Part shown: positions 51,508 through 60,603 of the stretch, piece after piece
How positions within the stretch are numbered: the stretch's first letter is position 1
How the letters are laid out: each line of letters opens with the position of its first letter
Notes under the pieces: generated by a model
What the model was told of the DNA's origin: nothing
Database searches by the model: none
What the model saw: only the letters and a program-made list of their open reading frames with translations
Assembly (NCBI GenBank): GCA_958296195.1
Contig: OY282455.1
Span: 1 to 64,000 of the forward strand
Reading direction: 5' to 3'
Length of the DNA stretch: 64,000 nt
From: an uncultured Pseudomonadales bacterium
GTDB taxonomy: Bacteria; Pseudomonadota; Gammaproteobacteria; Pseudomonadales; Azotimanducaceae
Made by a program: the position numbers and the translations under genes

Positions 51508-54500
51508 GTGCAGCCAGCCATCCCCACCATCTTCGACCTTTGCCAGCCCCGTTCCGACGTGCTGGCCGGCAAGGTGGCGGATGCGGACTTCGCCGCCGAT
51601 CTCGCCTCTGTGATCGTTGGCAAGGCAAGCCGTGAATACCTAGAGCCAGCGCTGTTTTTCGCCAACACCTACCCCACCCGGGGCCTGCGCAACCTGCTCG
51701 CCAACGTGTGCCGTCGGTTAAGCGGCGTTGGCGGCGAAGCGGCGGCGATCTTCCGTTTGGACACCTCCTACGGTGGTGGCAAGACGCATAGCCTGATCGC
51801 GCTGGTTCACGCCGCACGGGGCATGAACGGCGTAGAGGACGTGGCCGAATTCGTTGACGCCGCGCTACTGCCGGGCGGCCCGGTGCGCATCGCCGCATTC
51901 GATGGCGAGAACGCGGACCCCGCCAATGGCCGGGCGATGGGCGATGGCGTATTGGCGCACACGCCTTGGGGCGAGATCGCCTATGCGTTGGCGGGCCGGG
52001 TAGGTTACGAGCGGGTGCAAAACAGCGATCAGGAGGGCGTGGCCCCCGGCGCCGAAACCCTGCAGGAGTTGTTCGGCGGCGAACCCACGCTGATCCTGCT
52101 GGACGAACTCTCTGTGTATCTGCGCAAGGTGCAGCGTCGCCAAGGCGCCCGCGACCAGCTCACCGCCTTTCTCACCTCCCTGTTCAAGGCCGTGGAGGGC
52201 GCTCCCAACGCGGCGTTGGTTTACACCTTGGCGATTGGCCGCGACGGGCAGGCCAGCGACGCCTACAGCGAGGAAAACCAGTTCGTGGCGGACAGGATGG
52301 CGGAGGCGGAGAGCGTTTCCGCCCGCAAGGCCACGCTGCTGAACCCCACCGAAGACGACGAACTGGCGCAAGTGCTGCGCCGGCGCCTGTTCGAGCGCAT
52401 TGATGACGGCAGCGCTCGCACCGTCAACGCCTACCGCAAGCTATGGGCCGAACACGGCGACCGGCTTGCCGAAGAAGCCGGCCGAGCGGAAACCGCGGAA
52501 GCGTTCGCAGCCAGCTATCCGCTGCACCCGGAAGTGCTGCAAACGCTGACCGCCAAGACCGGCACCATCAGCGAGTTCCAGCGTGTGCGGGGCATGTTGC
52601 GCCTGCTCGCCCGCAGCATCGCCCATCTTTGGGCGCAGCGGCCGGCGGACGCCGCGGCCCTCCATCTGCACCACATCGACCTAGGCTTCGAGCCGATTCG
52701 CCAAGAGATCATCACCCGCTTGGGCCAATCCATCTTCGCGCCGGCCATCGCCAACGACGTCGCCGCCGGGCACGGCGAAAACCGCGCCCTCGCGGAAAGC
52801 ATTGACGCGGAGCATTACCGCGGCCTGCCGCCCTACACAGCCTACGCCGCCCGCACGATCTTCATGCACACCCTGGCCTTCAACGAGCCGTTGAAGGGCC
52901 TGTCGCCCGAACAGTTGCGCTATTCGATGCTAGGGCCGTCCGTAGACATCAGCTTCGTTGAAGAAGCCCGCAAACGGTTCATTGCGGAGTCCGCCTATCT
53001 GGATGACCGGCCCGGCGCTTTGATGCGCTTTCTGGCCGAAGCGAACCTCAACCAGATCATCCGCCGCGAGGAGCGCAACGTGGATGCCGGCGACGCCCGG
53101 GCCGAACTGAACGACCGCATCCAGCACATCTTCAACGGCGACTCCTTTGACGCCATCCACTTCCCCGGCGGCCCGTTCGACGTGCCGGACGAAGTGGGCG
53201 ACGGCCGCCCCAAGCTGATCATGCTGTCCTACGACGCCGTGGCTATCGGCGGCCAAGTGCGCAAGGTGCCCGATCTCATCGAGCGCATTTACATGCGCAA
53301 GGGCGCTGAAGGCGCCGCTTTGCGGGTGCTGCGCAACCATCTGGCGTTCGTGGCCACCGACGACAACGGCCGAACGGAAATGCAGCGCCGCGCCCGTCGC
53401 CGTTTGGCCCTACGGGCGCTGCGCCGCCCGGACCGCTTGCTGGACCTAGCGGAGCATCAGCAGGACCAGGTTAGGGAATTCGAGGCGCGTTCCGAGCAGG
53501 AATTGGCCATCGCCATTCAGCAGGCGTATCGGCACTTGTTCTTTCCGTCCCGCGATCGGGTGGACATGGAAGGCGCGGACCTCCAGCACACCGCCATCGA
53601 CATCCATTCCGCCGCCAACCAACCGGGCGCCGGCCAACGGCACATCGTGCGGGCGCTGCGCGACCTGAAGAAGCTGCGCTTGCCGGAAGACGAGCCAGAT
53701 GCGCCGGCCTATGTGCGCGACCGCACCCCTCTCAAGAAGGGCCGGATGACCACCTTGGCGCTGCGCGACGAATTCCGCCGCGACCCGGCCTTGCCCATGC
53801 TGATGGGCGATGACATCTTCATCCGCGGCATCCGCCGCGGCGTGGAGCGTGGCGACTACGTTTACCAGCGTGGCGACCTGCTGTTCGGGCCGGGCGATCC
53901 GCCCCCCGCCATCATGATCGACGAGCAGGCGTTGGTGCTGACCATGGCCTACGCCAAGAACACCGGCGTTTGGCCGCGGCCTGAGCCGAAGGACGCTGGC
54001 GATTCCGGGCAGCCCGCATCTGACGTGCCGGCTTCTGGAAAACCCTCTGGAATAAGGGATCACAGGCCGGACTTTGAAATTGAAGGCGCAGGCGAGGCAA
54101 GGAGCGCAGGGCGGTTTCAGGCCGAGGGCGTGTTGCGCGAAGCCCTGATTCGGCTGTGGGAGCAGGCCCAAGGCAAGGGCGTGAAGAGCATTGAACAGTT
54201 GGACATCCGCCTGTTCGAGGCCGCCGACGCCTTCCGCCTGCTCAACGTGGTGGGCGCAATTTCCGAAGCGAACAAAACCGTGACCATTGAAGGCGGCTAC
54301 GAAACCCCGGATGGCGGATCCTTCGAGCTCAATTTCCAAGGCCCCGTTGCCGATGCCCAGCCGGTGCGGGAGTTTCTGGAGCCGCAGCTTCGCGCCGCCG
54401 CCGCCACGGAACTGCGGGCGGCCTTCGCGTTGACCTTCCCCGATGGCCTGCCGATGCAAGGCGACGTGGCGGAACAGCTCAGCGAGCGCTTGTGCAAGTT

Positions 54501-54549
54501 CGCCAGCGGCGCCGCATACATTTCCGCCACTGCTAGGGCGAAAGCGTGA
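51508..54549 (+). CDS. DUF499 ATPase (defence-associated)
   Basis: 1013 residues from GTG 51508. Walker A is FRLDTSYGGGKTHSLIALVH near residue 85. Walker B is PTLILLDELSVYLRKVQRR near residue 203. AEAESVSARKATLLNPTEDD and FQRVRGMLRLLARSIAHLWA are typical DUF499 segments. A variable linker follows near residue 820, then a smaller C-terminal domain. DUF499 ATPases commonly stand beside DUF1156 methyltransferases in BREX- or DISARM-like phage-defence loci. No methyltransferase is present here. The stop overlaps the start of the next gene (GTGA). Confidence 0.82.
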   Translation: MQPAIPTIFDLCQPRSDVLAGKVADADFAADLASVIVGKASREYLEPALFFANTYPTRGLRNLLANVCRRLSGVGGEAAAIFRLDTSYGGGKTHSLIALVHAARGMNGVEDVAEFVDAALLPGGPVRIAAFDGENADPANGRAMGDGVLAHTPWGEIAYALAGRVGYERVQNSDQEGVAPGAETLQELFGGEPTLILLDELSVYLRKVQRRQGARDQLTAFLTSLFKAVEGAPNAALVYTLAIGRDGQASDAYSEENQFVADRMAEAESVSARKATLLNPTEDDELAQVLRRRLFERIDDGSARTVNAYRKLWAEHGDRLAEEAGRAETAEAFAASYPLHPEVLQTLTAKTGTISEFQRVRGMLRLLARSIAHLWAQRPADAAALHLHHIDLGFEPIRQEIITRLGQSIFAPAIANDVAAGHGENRALAESIDAEHYRGLPPYTAYAARTIFMHTLAFNEPLKGLSPEQLRYSMLGPSVDISFVEEARKRFIAESAYLDDRPGALMRFLAEANLNQIIRREERNVDAGDARAELNDRIQHIFNGDSFDAIHFPGGPFDVPDEVGDGRPKLIMLSYDAVAIGGQVRKVPDLIERIYMRKGAEGAALRVLRNHLAFVATDDNGRTEMQRRARRRLALRALRRPDRLLDLAEHQQDQVREFEARSEQELAIAIQQAYRHLFFPSRDRVDMEGADLQHTAIDIHSAANQPGAGQRHIVRALRDLKKLRLPEDEPDAPAYVRDRTPLKKGRMTTLALRDEFRRDPALPMLMGDDIFIRGIRRGVERGDYVYQRGDLLFGPGDPPPAIMIDEQALVLTMAYAKNTGVWPRPEPKDAGDSGQPASDVPASGKPSGIRDHRPDFEIEGAGEARSAGRFQAEGVLREALIRLWEQAQGKGVKSIEQLDIRLFEAADAFRLLNVVGAISEANKTVTIEGGYETPDGGSFELNFQGPVADAQPVREFLEPQLRAAAATELRAAFALTFPDGLPMQGDVAEQLSERLCKFASGAAYISATARAKA

Positions 54550-55076
54550 AGGCGCTGACCAAACCGGCGCCGCAAACCGCCGCGCCACCTTCCACGCCCC
54601 GCTACGAGCTGCGGGTGCGCCGCCACGGACCCACCGACACCGAATACGAGATATGGCAGTTGCCCAGCACCGCCACCCCGCATCTGCACACGGACACGCG
54701 GGTTGCCGGGCTGCGGGGACCCAACCTAGGCTTGGTGGAGCACCGGGTGCTGCGGCGGCTGGCGCAGTCCGGCATTAGATTGGGCCAAACCCCCGCCGGC
54801 AAGGAGCGCGGCCACGCCCTAACGGAGAACCTGGCCCTGACCTTAGGCCTGCTGTTCCGCACCCTCGCCCCCATGCGCAACCGGGAAAACATGCGCACCG
54901 TGGCGGAGGGCATCGAAGCCATGCAGCGCGAAGAAGCCGCCTACTGGCTGGGCATGGCCATGCACCGCAAACGGCCCCGACGGGTGCTGGCGGCGCTGCG
55001 GGTGTTGTTGACGGAACCTGGGGGTAGGGGCGACAATCGCCTAGGGATTGGGGCCGACGCAACGGGCTTGGGTTGA
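54546..55076 (+). CDS. DUF7680-like partner of the DUF499 ATPase
   Basis: 176 residues from GTG 54546, translationally coupled to the ATPase. The centre reads YELRVRRHGPTDTEYEIWQL, then VAGLRGPNLGLVEHRVLRRL and ENLALTLGLLFRTLAPMRNR, and a helical segment EEAAYWLGMAMHRKRPRRVL. Small proteins with this pattern follow DUF499 genes; I recall the name DUF7680, but am not certain of it. The function is unknown, perhaps an adaptor of the ATPase. Its end is 60 bases before the DUF262 gene. Confidence 0.6.
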   Translation: MKALTKPAPQTAAPPSTPRYELRVRRHGPTDTEYEIWQLPSTATPHLHTDTRVAGLRGPNLGLVEHRVLRRLAQSGIRLGQTPAGKERGHALTENLALTLGLLFRTLAPMRNRENMRTVAEGIEAMQREEAAYWLGMAMHRKRPRRVLAALRVLLTEPGGRGDNRLGIGADATGLG

Positions 55077-55136
55077 CAAAGACCGGCATGCGCCATTCAA
55101 TCCCACCAACCATCGCTCGATAGTGGTGATATTGTA

Positions 55137-56243
55137 ATGAACATGGAACTACAGACCGACGAAAAGATTGAAGGTCTAGGTGACCCCGACTCTGATGTTG
55201 ACGGGGCTGCATACCCCCTCGACGATATCATGGTCCGTTCGGAAACACGCACCGTCGCGGAGGTCGTCAAGCGGATTAATCGGGAACGCTTCATTATGGA
55301 CCCGGACTTCCAACGGGATTTTGTCTGGGACCCCAAAAAACAATCCAAGCTCATCGAAAGCTGTGTCATGCGCATACCCTTGCCTGTACTGTATGTAGCC
55401 CAGGGAACGGATGGCCGGATCGTGGTCGTTGACGGACTTCAACGCTTAACGACCTTTGCTCGTTTCCTCAACGATAAGCTGTCCTTAACCGACCTTGGCG
55501 ATAACCATCCGCTGAAGGGCAAAAAATTCTCTCAACTTCCGATAGCCCTTCAGGAGCGTGTAGAAGAAACTCAGTTGATCCTCTACATCCTTGACAAAAG
55601 CGCTCCCCAGCGGGCGCAACTGGACATTTTCGAGCGTGTCAATGGTGGCGTGACCCTATCCCGCCAACAGATGCGAAATGCAATATTCAATGGTCCCGGC
55701 ACCCGGTGGCTAAGAAAAATGTCCAAGTCAAAGTCCTTTTTGAGCGCAACGGGTCGTTCCCTGAATACAAAAATCATGCGGGACCGAGAAGCAATTAATC
55801 GATTTTCAGGATTCCGTGTTCTTGGTTGGAAATCCTATGAGAGGGGTGACATAGATGATTTTCTCGCTCGTACCATTGAGAAGTTGAATAACTTCGAAGA
55901 AGGCCGTTTGACTACACTCGAAAACGAGTTCTTAGCATCTATGGAACAGAATTACCAACTTTTCGGGCGCCACTCATTTCGGAAGTCTCTTATAAGCGCC
56001 GATGTGTGGGAACGGCGGTCCGTAATTAATATTGCGCTTTTTGACGTGTTATCTTGGGCTTTTTCAAAAATGCCACGCGACGCCGTGGAAAGTGACGCCG
56101 ACGAAATCGCAGGACGTATTAGAAGCCTTGTTCTCAATGGCAAATTTGAGCATGCCATCACTTACTCGACTAACAGCACTGTGCAGGTTCGAACTAGGTT
56201 CCGTATGGTGGAGAAAGAACTTTGTGACTGGATAGTAGAATGA
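55137..56243 (+). CDS. DUF262 (GmrS/ParB-like) protein
   Basis: 368 residues from ATG 55137. The DUF262 core is FIMDPDFQRDFVWDPKKQSK, then LPVLYVAQGTDGRIVVVDGL and QRLTTFARFLND. The D-G-x-Q-R motif belongs to the ParB/sulfiredoxin-like nucleotidase fold of GmrS. Then FERVNGGVTLSRQQMRNAIF is present. The C-terminal half is helical; no HNH motif is seen. Such proteins sense or hydrolyse NTPs in type IV restriction and other defence systems. Base composition is AT-richer than for DUF499. It overlaps the next gene by ATGA. Confidence 0.85.
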   Translation: MNMELQTDEKIEGLGDPDSDVDGAAYPLDDIMVRSETRTVAEVVKRINRERFIMDPDFQRDFVWDPKKQSKLIESCVMRIPLPVLYVAQGTDGRIVVVDGLQRLTTFARFLNDKLSLTDLGDNHPLKGKKFSQLPIALQERVEETQLILYILDKSAPQRAQLDIFERVNGGVTLSRQQMRNAIFNGPGTRWLRKMSKSKSFLSATGRSLNTKIMRDREAINRFSGFRVLGWKSYERGDIDDFLARTIEKLNNFEEGRLTTLENEFLASMEQNYQLFGRHSFRKSLISADVWERRSVINIALFDVLSWAFSKMPRDAVESDADEIAGRIRSLVLNGKFEHAITYSTNSTVQVRTRFRMVEKELCDWIVE

Positions 56244-57403
56244 TGCTGGAAGTCATTGAAATAGATGATTTCAAGTGCTTTGAAGCGCTTGATCTTCCCT
56301 GTGCGCCCCTAACTGTTCTTACTGGTTACAACGCCGCAGGTAAGTCCACTGCGTTGCAGGCCTTGCTGCTGATGGCACAGGCGTTGCGGATTGCAGCCAA
56401 TGAAAGCCAACTACCGCTTAATGGAGAACTCGTATCTCTTGGAAGTGAAGGAGATGTGCTTCGGTACGGTGCATCCAATCCATCTTTTTGCCTTGGGGTA
56501 CGGACCACAGATGAGAGCATTAGGTGGACCTTTGGTTCTAGAAAAACGAAGTCTGCTAGAGGTTTGGTCCCGCTCAATGAATTAGAGTATCTAAAAAGTG
56601 GGCACGGAAGTGAGCCGTACCGAAAGCGTTCGAGAAAGCGAATTTGGTCAGTACCAGGGGGTGCTAAATCGCCGCTCGCATACGCAATTCGGAATATCGT
56701 TTTCATTGGTGCGGCCCGTGCCTTGCAGCTAGATACTTTCCCCGTTCCAAGAATGCCTTTTCATCCAGAAGGCGATGTGGGTGCCTCCGGGGAATATGCG
56801 GCCTATTGGTATCTACAGCGCGCGGACGAAGAGGTGGAAGAGGCGCGCCGTCACCCATCGGAGAGTGGCGAGACAGTACGCACCCAAGTCGATGCGTGGC
56901 TAAGGGAGTTGTTCCCGGGCGCAAGGGTAAGCGCAGACCGGTTGACACCAGACTCTCCCATTCGATTGACCTTCAGTCTGAGCAAGTCGAGCCCGTGGGC
57001 GCGTCCGGCGAATGTGGGTTTTGGCTTGAGCTATGCGTTCCCCATGTTGGTGGCTCTGCTGACAAGGCCGGCGGACTCCATCATCGTGGTGGACAGCGCG
57101 GAAGCACATCTTCACCCCCGTGCTCAGTCTGCGGTTGGTCGGCTCTTGGGGCAGGTGGCCGGTGCCGGCCTACAGATATTCGTTGAGACCCACAGCGATC
57201 ACCTGCTCAACGGCGTTCGGCTGGCGGTTAGGGACGGTTTGGTCAAGCCGGACGATGTGGCCCTGCACTTCTTCGGCCAAGGCGGCAAAGTTGGGCAAGT
57301 AACCACTTTGGCGCTTGACCGGAACGGAGCAGTCAGCGATTGGCCGGAAGGGTTCTTTGACCAAGCGGAGAACGACCTCGCCATTCTTTCCGGCTGGAAA
57401 TAG
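56240..57403 (+). CDS. DUF3696 AAA ATPase
   Basis: 387 residues from ATG 56240. It begins MMLEVIEIDDFKCFEALDLP and has Walker A VLTGYNAAGKSTALQALLLM. NVGFGLSYAFPMLVALLTRP is the signature-like block. SIIVVDSAEAHLHPRAQSAV is Walker B, and IFVETHSDHLLNGVRLAVRD is the H-loop. The C terminus DDVALHFFGQGGKVGQVTTL is typical of DUF3696. It is SMC/OLD-like without a TOPRIM domain. ATGA overlap with the DUF262 gene, and only 2 bases between its stop and the next start, show a tight operon. Confidence 0.87.
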   Translation: MMLEVIEIDDFKCFEALDLPCAPLTVLTGYNAAGKSTALQALLLMAQALRIAANESQLPLNGELVSLGSEGDVLRYGASNPSFCLGVRTTDESIRWTFGSRKTKSARGLVPLNELEYLKSGHGSEPYRKRSRKRIWSVPGGAKSPLAYAIRNIVFIGAARALQLDTFPVPRMPFHPEGDVGASGEYAAYWYLQRADEEVEEARRHPSESGETVRTQVDAWLRELFPGARVSADRLTPDSPIRLTFSLSKSSPWARPANVGFGLSYAFPMLVALLTRPADSIIVVDSAEAHLHPRAQSAVGRLLGQVAGAGLQIFVETHSDHLLNGVRLAVRDGLVKPDDVALHFFGQGGKVGQVTTLALDRNGAVSDWPEGFFDQAENDLAILSGWK

Positions 57404-57405
57404 GT

Positions 57406-58356
57406 GTGCGAGCCTATATCAATGAACTAGCCTTGGCGGAAGCATGCGCTGCTGCCAACCCAGAATGTGCGCCGCTGGAGGTACTGCTCGCCGCAAGGTA
57501 TGAATACAGAATCCTTGCCGATGTGCTTTTTTGCGCGCGGGGCATGCCAGCAACCGAAGTGCGGCCCAATCTCAGCCTCCGCGACGTTGGTAGACAATTG
57601 GCACGGGACAAGCAGCGTCTATTATTCCGGTGGACTGACAGAAATGGGCCGTTTATTGACGATGACCGCCAACCCATGGATGAGGACTTGTTCTGGTTTG
57701 GTAAAGATGATGTGACTGAACTAGGTTTAGGAGAAGCCGCCCGACGAACTCTTTCATCACTCCCCGCAGTCGCGTTTAGTCCTGTTCATAGTCAGGCGTC
57801 CCGCTTTGCCGCCGATTCGTTAACCATCATCCACGGACTGCTCGAAGAACCCATCGCGGACGTTAAAGTACCTAACTATCTCGAGTCCGCCGCACTCGCT
57901 AAGTCGATTGAGGCTGAGCAACCCGCGCCAAAAAACTGGGGGGAGTTGCTTACCCAAGCTCGTCAAGACTTCGACCGCCTTTGCATTGGCGACCACTGCG
58001 ACCAAATTCTCTCCCGCCAACCATACCAGTCGCATCAGGCTGAGCGGATACTTAAACTGCTCAGAGTGCTTCAAGAACTAGTGGAGACAATGGGTGAAGA
58101 TGGTGAGCTATCCGCCGAAGGACGCCGCCTGCATAGCCAATTTTTCGTTGGCAAGGAAGCTTGGTTTACCGAAGAGTCTGAAACAAGAAGGCATTCACCA
58201 AGGACTTTCACGTTCCCAAACCCAACCGGACCGGGAGAGCTGACATGCTTTTGGCACGGCAAAATTAGGTCGGGTTTCTTCCGGCTGCATTTCGAGTGGC
58301 CCGTGGAGTCGCCGAGGGAGAGACTCCGAGTGGCGTATATCGGACCACACTTATGA
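57406..58356 (+). CDS. Unknown 316-residue protein, third gene of the DUF262/DUF3696 operon
   Basis: Starts at GTG 57406, two bases after the DUF3696 stop. I recognise no named domain in residues 1-240, which are mostly helical, with charged segments such as NLSLRDVGRQLARDKQRLLF. The last 60 residues read RTFTFPNPTGPGELTCFWHG, KIRSGFFRLHFEWPVESPRE and RLRVAYIGPHL, a beta-rich module that I have seen at the end of uncharacterised proteins paired with such ATPases. It is a good candidate for the effector or toxin of the module. No catalytic residues can be named. Confidence 0.72.
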   Translation: MRAYINELALAEACAAANPECAPLEVLLAARYEYRILADVLFCARGMPATEVRPNLSLRDVGRQLARDKQRLLFRWTDRNGPFIDDDRQPMDEDLFWFGKDDVTELGLGEAARRTLSSLPAVAFSPVHSQASRFAADSLTIIHGLLEEPIADVKVPNYLESAALAKSIEAEQPAPKNWGELLTQARQDFDRLCIGDHCDQILSRQPYQSHQAERILKLLRVLQELVETMGEDGELSAEGRRLHSQFFVGKEAWFTEESETRRHSPRTFTFPNPTGPGELTCFWHGKIRSGFFRLHFEWPVESPRERLRVAYIGPHL

Positions 58357-58414
58357 TCCTTGATCGATCCTTGCCGTCCAAGAGCTGCTCAACGCCGAGG
58401 CTCACGATCCCCTC

Positions 58415-58681
58415 CTAGTTTTGCTGGTCGCTGTTATGCGGCATCTTGTATTCCGCTACGGGACACTCTGCCAACTCCGCGTGAATGGGGTTGGCAACGC
58501 GCAGTGGCGAATTTTCGGACACTAGGCCCAAATCCCTAGCATGCTCAAGGTCCTGTGCGTTGGGCCAAGTAATCTCCCCGCTCAACAGCGGCCCGACCAC
58601 GCCGCGCACCCGACCTACCTTCAGACTATGCTCCAGCTCGTCTAAGCAGGTGGGCCGGGACAGGAGCAGCGCCGCCCGCCC
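58415..58681 (-). pseudogene. C-terminal remnant of an ORC/Cdc6-like AAA protein
   Basis: The reverse strand is open from about 58681 and reads QGRAALLLSRPTCLDELEHS, then LKVGRVRGVVGPLLSGEITW, NAQDLEHARDLGLVSENSPL and RVANPIHAELAECPV before stop 58415. This corresponds to the winged-helix end of a family of AAA proteins found in accessory regions (R-V-R-x-V-I-G-P-L-L-x-G-E ... D-D-x-x-Y-V-R-D-L-G-L). No start and no ATPase domain remain. The head has been replaced by the following, opposing gene. Confidence 0.55.
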
Positions 58682-58741
58682 TTGAGCGAGCGGCCGTTAG
58701 CGGTTACAGTCACGCTTACTCATGGCTGCCGTGGAACCGCC

Positions 58742-60562
58742 GTGTCCGCTCCGTACCCTCTCATTCCCTACGGCTGGGCCGATTTTCGGGCCATTCGGCT
58801 GGAGGGCCGTCTCTATGTGGATAAAACGCGCTTCATCCGCCCGTTGGAGAACGAACGCTTCACCTGCTTGATTCGTCCCCGGCGCTTCGGCAAGTCCTGC
58901 TGGGTGTCCCTGCTGGAGCACTACTACGACCGTAGATGGGCCGATGAGTTCGAGCAGGTCTTCGGGGGCACCGACATTGGGCGCAGTCCCACCGAAAAGC
59001 GCCATAGCTATGTGGTTTTGCGCTTTGACTTTTCCGCAGTCAACGACGCATTGGAGACTTTGGAGGAAAGCTTTGAGGAATACTGTGACATCAAGTTGCG
59101 CGGGGCGCTGCGACGCAACGCGGATTTGTTCCACGAAGAGGCTGTGCGCCGAATCCTCGCACCGACCTCCATAGGCGGCAAGCTCAGTGAACTGTTCGAG
59201 TACGCTGCCGAGCAGGGCATTCCGCTCTGCTTTCTGATCGACGAATATGACAACTTTGCTAATACTCTGCTGGCGCACAGAGGCGTGGAGGCGTACCACT
59301 CCTTCACTCACGGCGGCGGCTTTTACCGCAATTTCTTCGCTGCGCTGAAAGCCGGGGCTGGGCAGGCAGGTGGCTTGGAGCGGCTATTCATCACCGGCGT
59401 GTCGCCCGTCAACTTGGACGACGTGACCAGCGGCTTCAACATCGGCAAAAACATCAGCCTGCGGCCCGAATTCAACGCCGTGCTTGGCTTCACCGAAGCG
59501 GAGGTGCGTGGCATGCTTCAGACCTACCGCGAAGCCGGCGCGATAGATCTAGGCTTGGAAACCACGCTGGACGTCATGCGCGAATGGTACGATGGTTACC
59601 GCTTCGCCAAGAGCGCGGAGGAGACCGTTTACAACACGGACATGGTGCTTTACTTCTTGGACGCGGCCATCCCGAACAAACCGATGCCGGACTCACTAAT
59701 CGACGACAACGTGCGCATTGACTACGGCAAGCTACGCCATCTCCTGACCGTCAGTCGGCGAATGGGGGCCTTTAGCCAAGGTGCGCGAGGGGACGCCCCT
59801 CACATGCAAGAGGCCGCCGACGCGGTGCGCCTGAACGGCAACTTCGACCTGCTGCGGCAAGTCGTCGGGGAAGGGCAGGCGGACGCTGAAATCCAGACCA
59901 GTTTCCCCTTGGAACGTCTAGACCGGCGCGACAACTTCCTTTCCCTGCTGCACTACTTCGGCCTGCTGAGCATCCGGGAGGCGGTGGCTGGCAGGACCCG
60001 GCTGCACATTCCCAACCAGACGGTGAGACAACTGATGCACGGCCACCTGCGGGATGCCTACGACGACGTTGGGGTGCTTTCGGTGGACATGCTCGCGCTC
60101 GCCGATTTGCTGTGGCGCATGGCCTTCAAGGGTGACTGGCGGCCCGTCTTCGAGTTCCTGGGCAACGCCGTCGCCGAGCAAACCAGCATCCGTGACTATT
60201 TGGACGGGGAAAAGGTCATCCAAGGTTTCCTAGCCGCCTATCTGGGCGTGTCCCGGCACTTCCTGCTCCGCACGGAGCCGGAACTCAACAAGGGCTTTGC
60301 GGACATCTGCCTGGAGCCCCTCATCGCGCAACACCCGGAACTGCGCCACGGCTACCTGATCGAACTGAAGTACCTCAAGCGCAGCGAAGACGCCAGCGAA
60401 GCCAAGGTGCAGGCGGCGGTTGAGGACGCGGAAGGGCAGTTGCGGCGCTATTTGGCGGACGAGCGCTTGGGGCGGCAATACCCATCAGTGCGGTTCACTG
60501 GGTTGGTGGTGGTGTTTTGTGGGTGGGAGATGGTGTTTTACGATGTGGCGCAACGCGACTAA
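58742..60562 (+). CDS. AAA-ATPase-like/PD-(D/E)XK fusion protein
   Basis: 606 residues from GTG 58742; TTG 58682 would add 20 unlikely residues. The N-terminal AAA-ATPase_like domain (PF09820 type) begins YPLIPYGWADFRAIRLEGRL, then YVDKTRFIRPLE and LIRPRRFGKSCWVSLLEHYY (degenerate P-loop). FLIDEYDNFANTLL is the Walker B region, and LFITGVSPVNLDDVTSGFNI follows. The C-terminal PDDEXK_9 nuclease domain has NKGFADICLEPL and HGYLIELKYLKRSE (E-x-K). These proteins are common accessory genes with unproven roles, possibly in nucleic-acid conflict. Confidence 0.87.
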   Translation: MSAPYPLIPYGWADFRAIRLEGRLYVDKTRFIRPLENERFTCLIRPRRFGKSCWVSLLEHYYDRRWADEFEQVFGGTDIGRSPTEKRHSYVVLRFDFSAVNDALETLEESFEEYCDIKLRGALRRNADLFHEEAVRRILAPTSIGGKLSELFEYAAEQGIPLCFLIDEYDNFANTLLAHRGVEAYHSFTHGGGFYRNFFAALKAGAGQAGGLERLFITGVSPVNLDDVTSGFNIGKNISLRPEFNAVLGFTEAEVRGMLQTYREAGAIDLGLETTLDVMREWYDGYRFAKSAEETVYNTDMVLYFLDAAIPNKPMPDSLIDDNVRIDYGKLRHLLTVSRRMGAFSQGARGDAPHMQEAADAVRLNGNFDLLRQVVGEGQADAEIQTSFPLERLDRRDNFLSLLHYFGLLSIREAVAGRTRLHIPNQTVRQLMHGHLRDAYDDVGVLSVDMLALADLLWRMAFKGDWRPVFEFLGNAVAEQTSIRDYLDGEKVIQGFLAAYLGVSRHFLLRTEPELNKGFADICLEPLIAQHPELRHGYLIELKYLKRSEDASEAKVQAAVEDAEGQLRRYLADERLGRQYPSVRFTGLVVVFCGWEMVFYDVAQRD

Positions 60563-60603
60563 CTCTGTGACTCGATCGCCCTCTCAAATACAAAGTGTCG
60601 CCG

